Positions 60,814 through 60,890 of a stretch of 60,890 bases of DNA are shown one piece after another. The position numbers and the translations under genes are program-made. Under the pieces are notes generated by a model. That model saw only the letters and a list, made by a program, of their open reading frames with translations. It was not told where the DNA came from and did not search any database. The DNA is from an uncultured Eubacteriales bacterium (GTDB taxonomy: Bacteria; Bacillota; Clostridia; Christensenellales; Borkfalkiaceae): positions 1 to 60,890 of the forward strand of contig CACXGN010000011.1 of the NCBI GenBank assembly GCA_902767225.1, read 5' to 3'. Every line of letters begins with the position of its first letter. Positions within the stretch are counted from its first letter, which is position 1.

Positions 60814-60889
60814 GCTACTGTGGCTCAGTCGGTAGAGCAGCTGATTCGTAATCAGCAGGTCGGCGGTTCAAGTCCGCCCAGTAGCTCCA
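60814..60889 (+). tRNA. tRNA-Thr (anticodon CGU)
   Basis: A 76-nt cloverleaf including the encoded CCA. Acceptor stem GCTACTG/CAGTAGC, D stem GCTC/GAGC, anticodon stem GCTGA/TCAGC framing loop TTCGTAA (anticodon CGU, reading ACG), T stem GGCGG/CCGCC with loop TTCAAGT, discriminator U. Confidence 0.96.
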
Positions 60890-60890
60890 A

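Noticed and set aside
1..60890. Prophage, insertion sequence, CRISPR array or rRNA operon
   Set aside because: I looked for transposase, integrase, Cas or phage genes and for repeat-spacer arrays and found none.

Overview
This window looks like chromosome of an uncultured, endospore-forming member of the Bacillota, class Clostridia, probably a gut lineage. Evidence: spoIIGA-sigE-sigG, spoIIID, ylbJ and a YlmC/YmxH-like gene; Gram-positive housekeeping genes (lepA, hemW, coaD, rsmD, tex, rarA, lon, engB, uvrC); many Gly- or Cys-rich lipoproteins; and consensus sigma-A promoters (TTGACA-17-TATAAT). I see no rRNA, insertion sequence, prophage or CRISPR array. The assignment below class level is only a guess.

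Layout. 1-540: tRNA-Ser(GCU) with a tandem duplication of its 5' part and upstream region. 538-9616: VanW-like protein, ATP-grasp ligase, a small envelope-polysaccharide set (O-antigen-ligase-like protein, ABC exporter, two Wzz/YveK-like proteins), a YqeY-type protein, alanine racemase and a membrane protein. 9613-24928: housekeeping genes (rsmD, coaD, rarA, tex, fucO-like, GDPD, lepA, hemW), ylbJ, two large lipoproteins and an overlooked 33-residue peptide gene. 25094-29212: a three-gene phosphonate cassette with two different nucleotidyltransferase domains, each fused to a phosphonate enzyme. 29318-31649: spoIIGA-sigE-sigG. 31674-32800: an XRE regulator divergent from an AT-rich glycosyltransferase, with an inverted repeat around the promoter. 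32861-36795: a YlmC/YmxH protein with a Cys/Pro tail, a degenerate EF-G paralogue, a PfkB kinase and spoIIID. 36813-40465: an ABC importer behind a structured attenuator leader, then apbE. 40562-41564: an HPr-kinase-like plus PqqD-like pair. 41582-48313: DUF1846 protein, fba, M29 aminopeptidase, gap and lipoproteins. 48370-56180: a 51-residue hydrophobic peptide, ArsR regulator, uvrC, two HAD phosphatases, lon, engB and a nitroreductase. 56268-58880: a BspA-type leucine-rich-repeat lipoprotein divergent from an XRE regulator with four operator-like repeats between them. 58957-end: DUF6062 protein, an esterase, a tRNA-like relic and tRNA-Thr(CGU).

How it fits together. The phosphonate cassette is predicted to turn phosphoenolpyruvate into 2-hydroxyethylphosphonate and activate it as a CMP derivative, presumably to decorate an envelope glycan or lipid; no transferase is visible beside it. 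The polysaccharide and glycosyltransferase genes elsewhere in the window are possible but unproven partners. A recurrent regulatory feature is a sigma-A promoter whose -10 box lies only 6-7 nt before the start codon, which predicts leaderless mRNAs for at least six genes. The strongest leads are the double-nucleotidyltransferase phosphonate cassette, the orphan PqqD/HPrK-like pair with possible distant small-peptide substrates, the attenuator leader with a 10-codon uORF, and the tRNA-fragment duplications at both ends.
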